Shown: piece after piece, positions 28,252 to 36,563 of the stretch
Layout: each line of letters begins with the position of its first letter
How positions within the stretch are numbered: position 1 is the stretch's first letter
Program-made: the position numbers and the translations under genes
From: Bacteroidetes Order II. bacterium
GTDB taxonomy: Bacteria; Bacteroidota; Rhodothermia; Rhodothermales; UBA2364
Direction: 5' to 3'
DNA length: 64,000 bases
Assembly (NCBI GenBank): GCA_016788705.1
Contig: JAEUSQ010000030.1
Coordinates: 25,758-89,757, forward strand
Notes under the pieces: model-generated
What the model saw: the letters and a program-made list of their open reading frames with translations, nothing else
The model's database searches: none
What the model was told of the DNA's origin: nothing

Positions 28252-29076
28252 ATGAACAACCCAAGATCAGGCAACAAAGTCGGAATTTATGTGGACAGTA
28301 GCAACTTGTATTACAATGGTGGCTTTAAAATGCAGTATGACGTCCTTCGGGATTACGCCTGCCGGGATGGTTCGGAGCCTGTCCGCATGAACGCTTATGT
28401 GTCTTTTGATCGTGAACGTTCTTTAGAGGATCTGATGTACCGGAACAAGGCGTTGTCTTTCCATGATGCGCTTCGGGCACTTGGATACAAGGTGGTGATT
28501 AAAGATGTCATTCGGTACAAAGACGATGAAGGAAATACCTATACAAAGGCCAATGCCGATATAGACATGGTGGTGGACATGATGTTACAGTCCGATTATT
28601 TAGACCGTGTTTTATTGGCCACTGGAGATGGTGATTTTGTCCGACTGGTGGAGGCACTACAGAACAAGGGCGTTCGGGTAGAGGTATTGGCCTTCGAAAA
28701 CATTTCCAATCAACTTCGTACAGAGGCCGACTACTTCACGTCCGGATATATCATTCCCAACTTGCTTCCGATGGCCAATATTCTGGAACGCGATAACTGG
28801 GGGGCATCTGGAACACGGGTTCGGGGCTGGTGTAGCCGCTATAATCCCGACAAAGGCATTGGCTCGATGACCTTTCTCAAGCAGATTCCCCACTCGCTCT
28901 ATTTAAATGATGTTCGCAATCCGGACTTTTTCGAGAGTGCCTTTTTCCATTTTTCAGAATTATACAATACCTCCGTGCAATATCAATTGCCGAGTAGTCG
29001 CCATATTTTTGAGTTTACGGTGGTAGAAAACGAACGTGGCTTGAAAGCGGAAGAAATAAAACTGCTCACGTGGTAG
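28252..29076 (+). CDS. NYN domain (LabA/DUF88) protein with C-terminal cold-shock-like domain
   Basis: A 274-residue protein. The NYN (PIN-like nuclease) domain, about residues 8-175, has VGIYVDSSNLYYNGG, then KANADIDMVVDMMLQS and LLATGDGDFVRLVEALQNKG, whose acidic residues are the expected metal site of an RNase. The tail from about residue 185 (RVRGWCSRYNPDKGIGSMTFL ... VFxH-like AFFHFSEL ... IFEFTVVENERGLKAEEI) resembles a cold-shock/OB fold, which binds RNA. This would be a single-chain RNA-targeting protein. An SD-like AAGGAG lies ahead, uncommon in this window. Confidence 0.82.
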   Translation: MNNPRSGNKVGIYVDSSNLYYNGGFKMQYDVLRDYACRDGSEPVRMNAYVSFDRERSLEDLMYRNKALSFHDALRALGYKVVIKDVIRYKDDEGNTYTKANADIDMVVDMMLQSDYLDRVLLATGDGDFVRLVEALQNKGVRVEVLAFENISNQLRTEADYFTSGYIIPNLLPMANILERDNWGASGTRVRGWCSRYNPDKGIGSMTFLKQIPHSLYLNDVRNPDFFESAFFHFSELYNTSVQYQLPSSRHIFEFTVVENERGLKAEEIKLLTW

Positions 29077-29229
29077 TGATAAGCAGTCTCCGTTAGAACG
29101 AACAAAGACTGTAGGGCGTTTCGATCTTTTCGTTGCGCCCCTTATATTTACTGGCCCTTTACCGGTACATGCTTTGCTTCGAAAAAGGTATTCGCTTCGA
29201 CTTTGGGGCATACTTTTAATTCTAAAAAA

Positions 29230-29970
29230 ATGACCTCACTTAAACGTCGTTTGTCTGGCAGGCTTCGGTATGCACAGCGTAGGCTTCAGGATTTTGCTTC
29301 CGGAATAACACTAAGCAAAAAATGTGTCCCTCCTCGGTGGCCCGTCCGTCATGTCCTCCAGCAGCAAATCCGTCGAACCGAAAGTTTTGAGGCAAAGCAC
29401 CACAATATTTATAAAGGCGCTGCTTGTATAAATGGCTTGGTTGTTGCGCCAGGCGAGGTCTTCTCTTTTTGGCATTTAGTGGGACGTCCTTCGCAACAAC
29501 GGGGGTTTTTGCCCTCCCGTTCATTGGTGGAAGGTCGGCCAGTTCTCGATGACGGCGGCGGACTGTGCCAATTGGCTGGCATTCTGTACCACTTGGCGTT
29601 ATGTTGCGATATTGAGATAGAGGAACGTCATGCCCACTCGCAAGACCTTTATACCGAGGCAGAACGGTTTACTCCGTTGGGGGCGGATGCAGCGGTCGCT
29701 TTCGGACACAAAGACCTACGGTTACGAAATCCATATGCAGAACCATTGCAATTTCTGATTGAGGTAGGCAAAGAGCAATTAACCGCTTCGTTTTGTTATG
29801 CTTCGGATTGGGCACCCGTGGTTGTTTCGTTTATGCGCCTGCCCGATGAGAACCAGCGTCGTATTGTCCAAACCTACATCCAGAAGGACAAAGAGGCCGC
29901 TCCTCAACAGGCAGCGACCTCGGTATATCGGTTCAACCAATGTTATTCACCCGAAACCAATACTTTATAA
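29230..29970 (+). CDS. VanW family protein
   Basis: About 246 residues from the ATG at 29230. The VanW core is visible: INGLVVAPGEVFSFWHLVGRPS, then RGFLPSRSLVEGR, GGGLCQLAGILYHLALCCDIEI and ERHAHSQDLYTE. VanW proteins are linked to glycopeptide resistance clusters or envelope functions, but the activity is not known. No signal or membrane segment is evident. The 3' end overlaps that of the convergent GH13 gene by 28 bases, so the two transcripts are antisense at their tails. Confidence 0.88.
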   Translation: MTSLKRRLSGRLRYAQRRLQDFASGITLSKKCVPPRWPVRHVLQQQIRRTESFEAKHHNIYKGAACINGLVVAPGEVFSFWHLVGRPSQQRGFLPSRSLVEGRPVLDDGGGLCQLAGILYHLALCCDIEIEERHAHSQDLYTEAERFTPLGADAAVAFGHKDLRLRNPYAEPLQFLIEVGKEQLTASFCYASDWAPVVVSFMRLPDENQRRIVQTYIQKDKEAAPQQAATSVYRFNQCYSPETNTL

Positions 29971-31886
29971 CTTCGAGCGCCCAGATAAAACGAAATGTTT
30001 GGCTGCTCGGGGGTTACGGTATATTGTTCTGCTTCATTGAGTGGGTTAATAAACTTCATGGCCTGTTGAATATCTCCAACAAGGTTGCCATTCATCGGAA
30101 TAGATCCGGCTCCTTTGTTAATAAAAATCAGTGCCATTTTATTGGAATTGGGCATTGCACGCCGATAGATCACGACATCCGAGCCGTCGCGGGCAAAGAC
30201 TACTTCCATGGGGGCCTCCACAAAAAGATCTGCATAACGGGTGCGCATGGCAATTAATTTCTTATAAAAAGCCAATAAACCCGTATCAGGCGTCAACACG
30301 TCGTCCGAGCGAGTCATGTCCTTAAATGGGACGGATTTTTCGTTCTGGAAGGCGATATCGTCCCACAGCATCGGTTTACGGTTGTCCGGATCATCCGCAC
30401 CCCACATGCCCACCTCGTCCCCATAAAAAATTTGAGGAGCGCCCGTGTATGTAAACTGCTGTACCAATAACATCTTTTGTCGCTCCACAGATACCGGATC
30501 TGGTTTCCCCACTTTAAAGCCTTTATTCTCCCGTGGATTAACCCCTACTTTATACCGTCCTTTGTTAAATAACGATGATTGTAAACGCTCGGTATCGTGG
30601 GTTCCGGTTACGTTCATCATGCCTTTTTGAAAGGGTTCGGCAATGCCTTTTTTCAGGGCCTCCAACTCACGCGCATATTGTGCACCGCTCATGGCGGGGG
30701 TAATGTAACCGATAAACTCGCGGGTGCTCTTATACCAACGATAGTTCATCACGCCATCGAACACATCGCCCTGCAAATATGGCGCAGGGTCCGTCATGAC
30801 ATCCGGATATTTTTCCCACCAGATTTCGCCAATCAGCACCGCTTCCGGATTAAGGCCACGCACAAACCTGCGATACTCCCGCCAGAAGCCCAATGGCACT
30901 TGTTCGGCCACATCCAAACGGAAACCATCTACGCCATCCGAAGGGTCGCCATCACCGTTAGGATCCATCCAGCGGCTGGTGACGGCAAAAATATGCTGCT
31001 TCACTTCCGGATGTAGGTTGCCTTCATAGGCACGGCCCTGAATGCGGTTTTTGACATCCACTTTTTTAAGTTCAGGCAACTCTTTCACATTCGCCCAGCC
31101 TCTATAAACAAACTCATTGGTATCGGGCGTTTCCACATCATCAAATTGGTCTATGTAGTACCAATCTGCAAATTTGGATTTTTTGCCGTTTTTCATGACA
31201 TCTTGAAAAGCCCAGAATTGTTTCCCTGTATGGTTCCAAGAATAATCCACCACCACCCGAATCCCATGTTTATGTGCCGTCTCGATGAGTTTAAGAAAGA
31301 GTTTGTCTGCCGATGTCCATTCCCATGTACTGGGGTCTTCTGGTTTTTCACGCTTCATCATGGCCATATCTCCGTCAGGATCTGTACCGAAGTTCCGGTC
31401 CATATGATGATAATTTCGGGCATCATACTTATGGAGCGAGGGTGAATCATTTACGGGATTGAGGTATATGGCATTAATGCCCAAGTCTTTGAGGTAATCC
31501 ATTTTGTCTATAATGCCCTGAAAGTCGCCGCCATAACGCCTGGCTTGCACCGTAAAGTAAAAATCTTTGCCCGAGGTAAGCGCCCAATCTTCTTGCGCAA
31601 ACCAGTCTTGCCCCCAAAAAGTAGGCTTCCATCCAGGAAACTTGGTATGTGGCCATGCGCCTTCCATATCAGCCATGCGAGGATCGTTGTTGGGATCACC
31701 ATTGCGGAAACGTTCTGGAAAAATCTGGTACCAAATTGCTTTTTGGGCCCATTCAGGCACTTTTTTAAGAACATCTTCGGAAATTTCGGGAACCGAATAA
31801 ACAGTGTTCTTGTCCACTTGGGGCCTTTTGCGGCATCCGGGTACTACCAACACCACCAACAACAGGAGTAAAAGGCGATTTAGCAT
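29943..31886 (-). CDS. GH13 alpha-amylase family lipoprotein
   Basis: About 647 residues from the ATG at 31886, which gives the lipoprotein signal MLNRLLLLLLVVLVVPGC; a frame to 31916 adds ten residues. All GH13 catalytic residues are present: nucleophile D325 in GFRLDVAEQ, acid/base E354 in LIGEIWWE, and D431 in GTHDTERLQ. The domain opening (AIWYQIFPERFRNGDPNND) is like neopullulanase/cyclomaltodextrinase types. It should break alpha-glucans at the cell envelope. No starch-uptake partner genes are adjacent. Confidence 0.93.
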   Translation of the reverse strand: MLNRLLLLLLVVLVVPGCRKRPQVDKNTVYSVPEISEDVLKKVPEWAQKAIWYQIFPERFRNGDPNNDPRMADMEGAWPHTKFPGWKPTFWGQDWFAQEDWALTSGKDFYFTVQARRYGGDFQGIIDKMDYLKDLGINAIYLNPVNDSPSLHKYDARNYHHMDRNFGTDPDGDMAMMKREKPEDPSTWEWTSADKLFLKLIETAHKHGIRVVVDYSWNHTGKQFWAFQDVMKNGKKSKFADWYYIDQFDDVETPDTNEFVYRGWANVKELPELKKVDVKNRIQGRAYEGNLHPEVKQHIFAVTSRWMDPNGDGDPSDGVDGFRLDVAEQVPLGFWREYRRFVRGLNPEAVLIGEIWWEKYPDVMTDPAPYLQGDVFDGVMNYRWYKSTREFIGYITPAMSGAQYARELEALKKGIAEPFQKGMMNVTGTHDTERLQSSLFNKGRYKVGVNPRENKGFKVGKPDPVSVERQKMLLVQQFTYTGAPQIFYGDEVGMWGADDPDNRKPMLWDDIAFQNEKSVPFKDMTRSDDVLTPDTGLLAFYKKLIAMRTRYADLFVEAPMEVVFARDGSDVVIYRRAMPNSNKMALIFINKGAGSIPMNGNLVGDIQQAMKFINPLNEAEQYTVTPEQPNISFYLGARSYKVLVSGE

Positions 31887-32162
31887 GGGCGTTTCGGTTA
31901 TTCTCGTTTGGAACATTCAATGAAAGGTTGTGAATGCTTAAGTTAATGGATTTATGACGGGTTTGGCAAAAAAATCCGACATATCCTTGGAAATGTGCTT
32001 CCCGATACTTTTTGGATGAATCAGCGCTGGTCAGAGGCACTACTTTGGGAGTGGGTCTTGTATTTGATCGTCACCGCTAATCATGTAAAACAAGAACTTC
32101 AACGATTGATGTTTCAAAGGAAGGTATTCTTTGCATAAATGCAGCCGACTGTTTGCTCTGGC

Positions 32163-33446
32163 TTAGTTTCGTGGCTTGCTGGGTGTCGCTTGCGGCTTGG
32201 GAGGGCGAAGTTGTAATAACCGTTGTGTAGCCAAATTTTTGTAGATTACATTCCCGCCTTCGGCACGCAAAAAACGGTCAAAGTATTGAATTGCTTTGTT
32301 CTTTACTTGTTTATCGTCGTGCCATACCCCTAAAAAGAACAAGGCATTGGCGTTATTAGGATCTATATTGTGGGCAAGCTCATAAGTTTCTCTTGCTTTT
32401 TGTGACAGGCTTCGGCCGTCGTAGTTTTTCCCTAACTGGTTTAGAACATCTGGAAGCAAGCCTTTGGCCAGTTCCGTATAAAGCTTGTCCCACCAAGTAA
32501 ATGCCTCATCATACCGTTTAAGTTGTTGAAAAGCACTTCCCAGATAAAACGCCGCAACTTGATCTAAACCGCCAGCCTCGTTTTCTGTGAGCACTTTATG
32601 CAACAACGGAATGGCCTTTTCATATTGCCCCAGTCGGTAATGTGCAATGCCTTTTGCCCTTAGGAGCGAGTATGAAGTGTCTTTACGGGCATATGCTTCT
32701 TCATACTCGGCCAAAGCATTTTGGTACTGGTCTTGCAAGGCATAAAGATCTCCACGGCGCTTGAGCAGTGCCGTTTGGTGTGGCATTGCCCGAAGACCAT
32801 CGTCCATCACGCGCATGGCCGAAAGATAGGCTTTCCTTGCCGTATAAAGCTGGAACAACTCCAAATAGGGCCGTACCTGGGTTGCCCGTATGCGTCTGAC
32901 ACGTTCATATCCGATAATGGCCGCATCTGCTTGGCCCAGTCCTTTGTAACAGTCGGCCAATTGGAGCATTAAATAGGCATTTGAGGAATCTCGTGCAATT
33001 AGTTTGTGGTAATAGCGGGCGGCGGCTTCAAACTCCCGAAGACCTGCATGAAGGCGGGCCTTTTCAATTATCACGGCTTGGTGCGTAGAATCCATTTGAA
33101 GGGCCTGTGCATACACGTGCAAGGCTTCCTCGCGACGCCCCAAAGCAATAAATGATCTACCCAAACTCAGGTAAGTACGGATGGCTGGTTGCTGGCGAAT
33201 TGCTTCCTGAAAGGTGGCAACTGCTTGGTCCAATTGAAGTGCGGAATGATACCCCACCCCCAGCCAATGAAGTACTTCGGGCGACTTTTGCCCAGAATCT
33301 GCCGCGCCCTTCAATAATTGAATAGCTGCTACATACTGCCCGTCTCCGATCAAAGTCCGCGCTTCCGTCACCACAGAAGTGGATTGTGCGTCCACCCTCC
33401 AAGAACACAGCCCCAACAGAGCCAGAAAAATGAAAAGGTTCTTCAT
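32163..33446 (-). CDS. secreted tetratricopeptide repeat protein
   Basis: About 427 residues from the ATG at 33446 with signal peptide (NLFIFLALLGLCSWRVDAQS). The mature part is nearly all TPR-like helices: VLHWLGVGYHSALQLDQAVATF, AYLMLQLADCYKGLGQADAAI, ALLKRRGDLYALQDQYQNAL and NALFFLGVWHDDKQ show the pattern, about 10 repeats. A basic Pro-rich C-terminal tail (RPPKPQATPSKPRN) follows. TPR proteins mediate protein contacts; the partner is unknown. It ends 15 bases downstream of the 572-residue unknown gene, probably one operon. Confidence 0.85.
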   Translation of the reverse strand: MKNLFIFLALLGLCSWRVDAQSTSVVTEARTLIGDGQYVAAIQLLKGAADSGQKSPEVLHWLGVGYHSALQLDQAVATFQEAIRQQPAIRTYLSLGRSFIALGRREEALHVYAQALQMDSTHQAVIIEKARLHAGLREFEAAARYYHKLIARDSSNAYLMLQLADCYKGLGQADAAIIGYERVRRIRATQVRPYLELFQLYTARKAYLSAMRVMDDGLRAMPHQTALLKRRGDLYALQDQYQNALAEYEEAYARKDTSYSLLRAKGIAHYRLGQYEKAIPLLHKVLTENEAGGLDQVAAFYLGSAFQQLKRYDEAFTWWDKLYTELAKGLLPDVLNQLGKNYDGRSLSQKARETYELAHNIDPNNANALFFLGVWHDDKQVKNKAIQYFDRFLRAEGGNVIYKNLATQRLLQLRPPKPQATPSKPRN

Positions 33447-33460
33447 GTTGTTGTGCATGG

Positions 33461-35179
33461 TTATACCCCAAGCCCGGCTTCCCAGACCGGATGAAGCCGG
33501 CTATCAATGTTACTTTTCGCTTGTTCCCAATGATCTGAAGTTAAATGTTGTAAAAAGCCAGATGTTTTTTCCATATGGAGTTTGTCCCAATCCCTAAATC
33601 CATGCATAAACGCATATCCCAACAATGTCGCCGCTTGAGTGGGCGCGGTAGAGGCTTTGTAACAAGCTGCGCCAAAATAGATATCGGCATAGTCTTGTTC
33701 CTTTTCAAAAGGGCTGTCTATGTCTCGAAAAGACTTGATTAGGTTATTCGCATCTCCGGTTAAGAAGCGCATTAGGTTGCTTTCGCAGCGGTCCAATTCG
33801 TTATAGTCATCTGAAAACAGTTGGATTTTGCGGCTTACCAAGTTGTCAAATGCTCCTTCAGCGGGAATCAAAATGGCCCGTCCGGCTAACGGCTGTTTGC
33901 GGTCATTGGCGGATACAAAAGTTCCAAAGATTCGTTTAATATCCGAGCGTGGTGTATTGGTGGCATAGAACAGAAAGTATCCCGAATACGGTTGGTCTTG
34001 CTCGTCTGTACGGGTGTGAAACCGAATGGAGAGCAGCATATCGTTTAGTTTTACGGCACGCCCTCTATAAAGCGCCGTGGGCGGCGTAGCCAAACGCATC
34101 ATCGCAATGCCATTGGGCTGAATACAGACGGGGCGTTCAAAGATCGTTTTACGATCGCTTGCCAGCGTATAACACAAATAACAACCTGCCACGTTCTTGA
34201 TTCCTGCAACCGGATGGGTTTTTTCGATTAATTCTAATTGTTCAAACAGGGCCACAGATTCCATAAAATCATCCCTGTTGCCGGAAAAAAAGGGAATCAA
34301 CTCTTTTTTATCCCGTATCTCATCAAAGAAATCAGGATTCTGAAGCGATATTTCTTTAGGCTCATAAGCCATAAAATCATCTTCAATTCCATCATATTCC
34401 TCTTTAACCCGGTACAAACGAATTCTCCCTGCCATCGGATCCTCGCTACGCTTGCCCTTCCCAGCATAAACCCCGGTAATTACCCCTTTAGGCCAAGGCG
34501 ATCTCACTTCAAAGCGATCTCGGAGGACAAAAAAGTATTTGTAATATTTATGCTTCTCAAAATCAGGATCTTTAAGTTCGAATGCTCCCAACAAAATCCG
34601 GCTGCGAGGTACCAATTCTAATGTACCCTTATAAAAACGGTTTATAGCGGTTAATTTAGAACGTATTTGTACTTTACCTTCCTTATTCAGCAGTACAACC
34701 AACACAGACATGGTGCGCGTTTGAGGCAATACGATGTATGCTTCGTATAAACCTGCTAATTCTGCAAAGGGGTTCAGGAGGCTTCCTATATTGCTTTTTG
34801 CTGGTACAACCGGAGGCAAACGATTGATGTGTGATGCCGCAAACGCCGCAAAATCTGTGAAATCGAGGTATTGTGCAAGACCATCGTATAAGATTTTGTT
34901 GTCGAGCGTCACTATAAAATGACCTGTTGCATTTTTCTGCCCTTCTAAGACCCGTTTATACAGCCATTCTTTGCTGAACCTGACCCCCGTCTTTTGACGA
35001 ACCGCCACTTGGAGCGTCGGCAATTCCGCTGCAAACGTTCCACGACCATAAAGCTGGCTTTTACTTATCTTCGTATCACCAAATTTTGATTGATAAAACT
35101 CCGATGTTTCAAACGCACGCACTACCTGATCATGCAATTCTTTAAACAATGATTCTGGATATTTATCATCGGGTGTCAT
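33461..35179 (-). CDS. unrecognised 572-residue protein with an internal duplication
   Basis: No family is recognised. There is no signal peptide. Two modules repeat in one chain: module A (about 141-257; LAGLYEAYIVL ... YKGTLELVPRSRILLGAF ... VITGVYAG ... AGRIRLY) and module B (about 330-439; VAGCYLCYTLA ... YRGRAVKLNDMLLSIRF ... RIFGTFVS ... AGRAILI). Matching positions are AG-x-Y, Y-K/R-G, LL-x-I/G-x-F, Y-x-x-YF, G-x-F/Y and AGR-x-x-L. Flanks are a helical N-terminus (1-115) and a helical C-terminus with DIYFGAACYKASTAPTQAAT. A strong SD (AAAAGGAG, complement of 35189-35196) supports this start. Operon with the TPR gene. Confidence 0.75.
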   Translation of the reverse strand: MTPDDKYPESLFKELHDQVVRAFETSEFYQSKFGDTKISKSQLYGRGTFAAELPTLQVAVRQKTGVRFSKEWLYKRVLEGQKNATGHFIVTLDNKILYDGLAQYLDFTDFAAFAASHINRLPPVVPAKSNIGSLLNPFAELAGLYEAYIVLPQTRTMSVLVVLLNKEGKVQIRSKLTAINRFYKGTLELVPRSRILLGAFELKDPDFEKHKYYKYFFVLRDRFEVRSPWPKGVITGVYAGKGKRSEDPMAGRIRLYRVKEEYDGIEDDFMAYEPKEISLQNPDFFDEIRDKKELIPFFSGNRDDFMESVALFEQLELIEKTHPVAGIKNVAGCYLCYTLASDRKTIFERPVCIQPNGIAMMRLATPPTALYRGRAVKLNDMLLSIRFHTRTDEQDQPYSGYFLFYATNTPRSDIKRIFGTFVSANDRKQPLAGRAILIPAEGAFDNLVSRKIQLFSDDYNELDRCESNLMRFLTGDANNLIKSFRDIDSPFEKEQDYADIYFGAACYKASTAPTQAATLLGYAFMHGFRDWDKLHMEKTSGFLQHLTSDHWEQAKSNIDSRLHPVWEAGLGV

Positions 35180-35480
35180 AGCTATAACTCCTTTTGGTCA
35201 TGAAACGAATGTGTAAAATATGCCAAAAATTACATAGATATTAAATTTTTTGTACGTGACTGTGGCTTATGAAACCTCTATAAACCAAAATCGTCTATTC
35301 ACTGTTATTTCAATGTAATATTATCCTGTGTGTGTCATGTGCGCACAAATAGTTTTTAAAGTGCAGATTGTGCGTCATATGGTGTACACATTTTCCAAGT
35401 CTTGACACTGGGAACGTTCCCATATTAGCTTCTCGCTAAGTCAAAGATGACTTCGTTTTACCAACAAACCAAAAACCAAC
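35180..35480. other. divergent intergenic region with palindromes
   Basis: 301 AT-rich bases between the minus-strand unknown gene and the plus-strand 55-codon ORF. It carries a 10-bp palindrome TGTGCGCACA at 35338-35347 and the 14-bp palindrome at 35409-35422 inside a promoter-like site. No other gene is evident. Confidence 0.6.
35402..35428 (+). promoter_or_regulatory. promoter-like site with a 14-bp palindromic operator
   Basis: TTGACA at 35402-35407 and a weak -10-like TATTAG at 35423-35428 (spacer 15) frame the perfect palindrome TGGGAACGTTCCCA at 35409-35422. The palindrome occupies the spacer, where a repressor would block polymerase. It lies 53-59 bases ahead of the ATG at 35481. Confidence 0.5.
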
Positions 35481-35648
35481 ATGTTCCACACCGCAACCCC
35501 GTCTGCAACTGCCGAACCCTGCAACCGCCACGCCCACCAAAACGTGAACGCGCCTAATTCTTTATATGACGATTCTGCACTGGCTGCGTTAGTGACTGTA
35601 ACCGAACTGTATTGCCACAATCATGATCCGTCACCTCCTAAACTATAA
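35481..35648 (+). CDS. small ORF (55 codons) ahead of the coiled-coil gene
   Basis: A 55-residue frame from ATG at 35481 to TAA at 35646-35648, five bases before the next gene. The peptide is MFHTATPSATAEPCNRHA..., rich in Pro, His and Ala with two Cys (14 and 45) and no membrane segment. No family is recognised. Support comes from its position behind the palindromic promoter and immediately upstream of the coiled-coil gene; no SD is clear, so it may be a leader rather than a protein gene. Confidence 0.4.
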   Translation: MFHTATPSATAEPCNRHAHQNVNAPNSLYDDSALAALVTVTELYCHNHDPSPPKL

Positions 35649-35653
35649 CCGCC

Positions 35654-36385
35654 ATGTTTCCATTTCCACAACATTACCTTGCCTACCACGGCAACCGCAA
35701 CGGCTGGAAATTCAAGGCATTTTTAGTTGTTGTGATCACATTCTTTCCCATCCTCATTATCGTCGGTTCAGGATGGTTGCTCATCCAATTTATACAATGG
35801 GTTTACAGGACGTTCCGTCCCCCAGAGTCTCGGAAGCCCAAACATGTAATCTCTCACGCTACTCAAAAGAGTGGTAGTTTAAATCCTCACTTTGGTAGAA
35901 TACCTAAAGTTGAAGCAAAGCCTGTCAACCAAATAACTCAGGCTCAACATCGTGCCCACCAAACTGCCCACGCTCCCCCACCATTAGCAGACCCTGAGGA
36001 ACTCCGCGTTGCGAATAAGACCATCCTCGCCCAAGCGGAAAAAATTCGAAAGCAAAACGAGATTATCGGCTATCTGCGTGAGAATGAAGCCCTGTTCCAA
36101 GCCTTGAAAGAAAAGTACACTAAAAAAATTCGACGCTATCGAGAACGCATTTCCAAGCTCGAACAACTGCAACACCGACAGGTTGTCAGAATTTCAGACC
36201 TGAAAGAGTTGCTCGAAAACGCACTTAAAAACAATCTAAGGCTAAAAAGAAGGCTTGAGATATTGGAACGTGAAAACTGGCTTGCGAAAGCAAAACAGGG
36301 ATCACGAGATGGCTCGCCACTTGATCCAACGGATATTCGGATTAATCCTTCCGACACAGATACCACCCACTTAGCAGCGACTTAA
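35654..36385 (+). CDS. membrane-anchored coiled-coil protein of unknown function
   Basis: A 243-residue protein. Residues 17-45 (KFKAFLVVVITFFPILIIV and on) form one membrane segment or a hairpin of two, followed by a Pro/His/Gln linker (about 60-115) and a long Glu/Lys/Leu/Arg-rich helix (about 118-212; QAEKIRKQNEIIGYLRENEA, then ISKLEQLQHRQVV) with heptad-like spacing, i.e. a coiled coil. The C-terminus is acidic and unstructured. No family is known. It starts five bases after the small ORF and has its own terminator at 36401. Confidence 0.7.
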   Translation: MFPFPQHYLAYHGNRNGWKFKAFLVVVITFFPILIIVGSGWLLIQFIQWVYRTFRPPESRKPKHVISHATQKSGSLNPHFGRIPKVEAKPVNQITQAQHRAHQTAHAPPPLADPEELRVANKTILAQAEKIRKQNEIIGYLRENEALFQALKEKYTKKIRRYRERISKLEQLQHRQVVRISDLKELLENALKNNLRLKRRLEILERENWLAKAKQGSRDGSPLDPTDIRINPSDTDTTHLAAT

Positions 36386-36400
36386 AGCTTCTTTTCTATT

Positions 36401-36442
36401 AAGCGCACTGCTTTCTCGGATTCGGGAAGGCGGTGTGCTTTT
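36401..36442 (+). terminator. intrinsic terminator of the coiled-coil gene
   Basis: AAGCGCAC at 36401-36408 pairs with GTGTGCTT at 36433-36440 (one G-T wobble), with further pairing inside the loop, followed by TT. Confidence 0.7.
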
Positions 36443-36563
36443 CGATGAAATTATCTGGTCTATCTATTTTTAAAGTAAGGCACAAATTCCTATCTTGACG
36501 CCAAGACATTTTCACCCTTCGGCGCACACTATCCAGTTGTCGTCACGCACCACATAAAGATCA

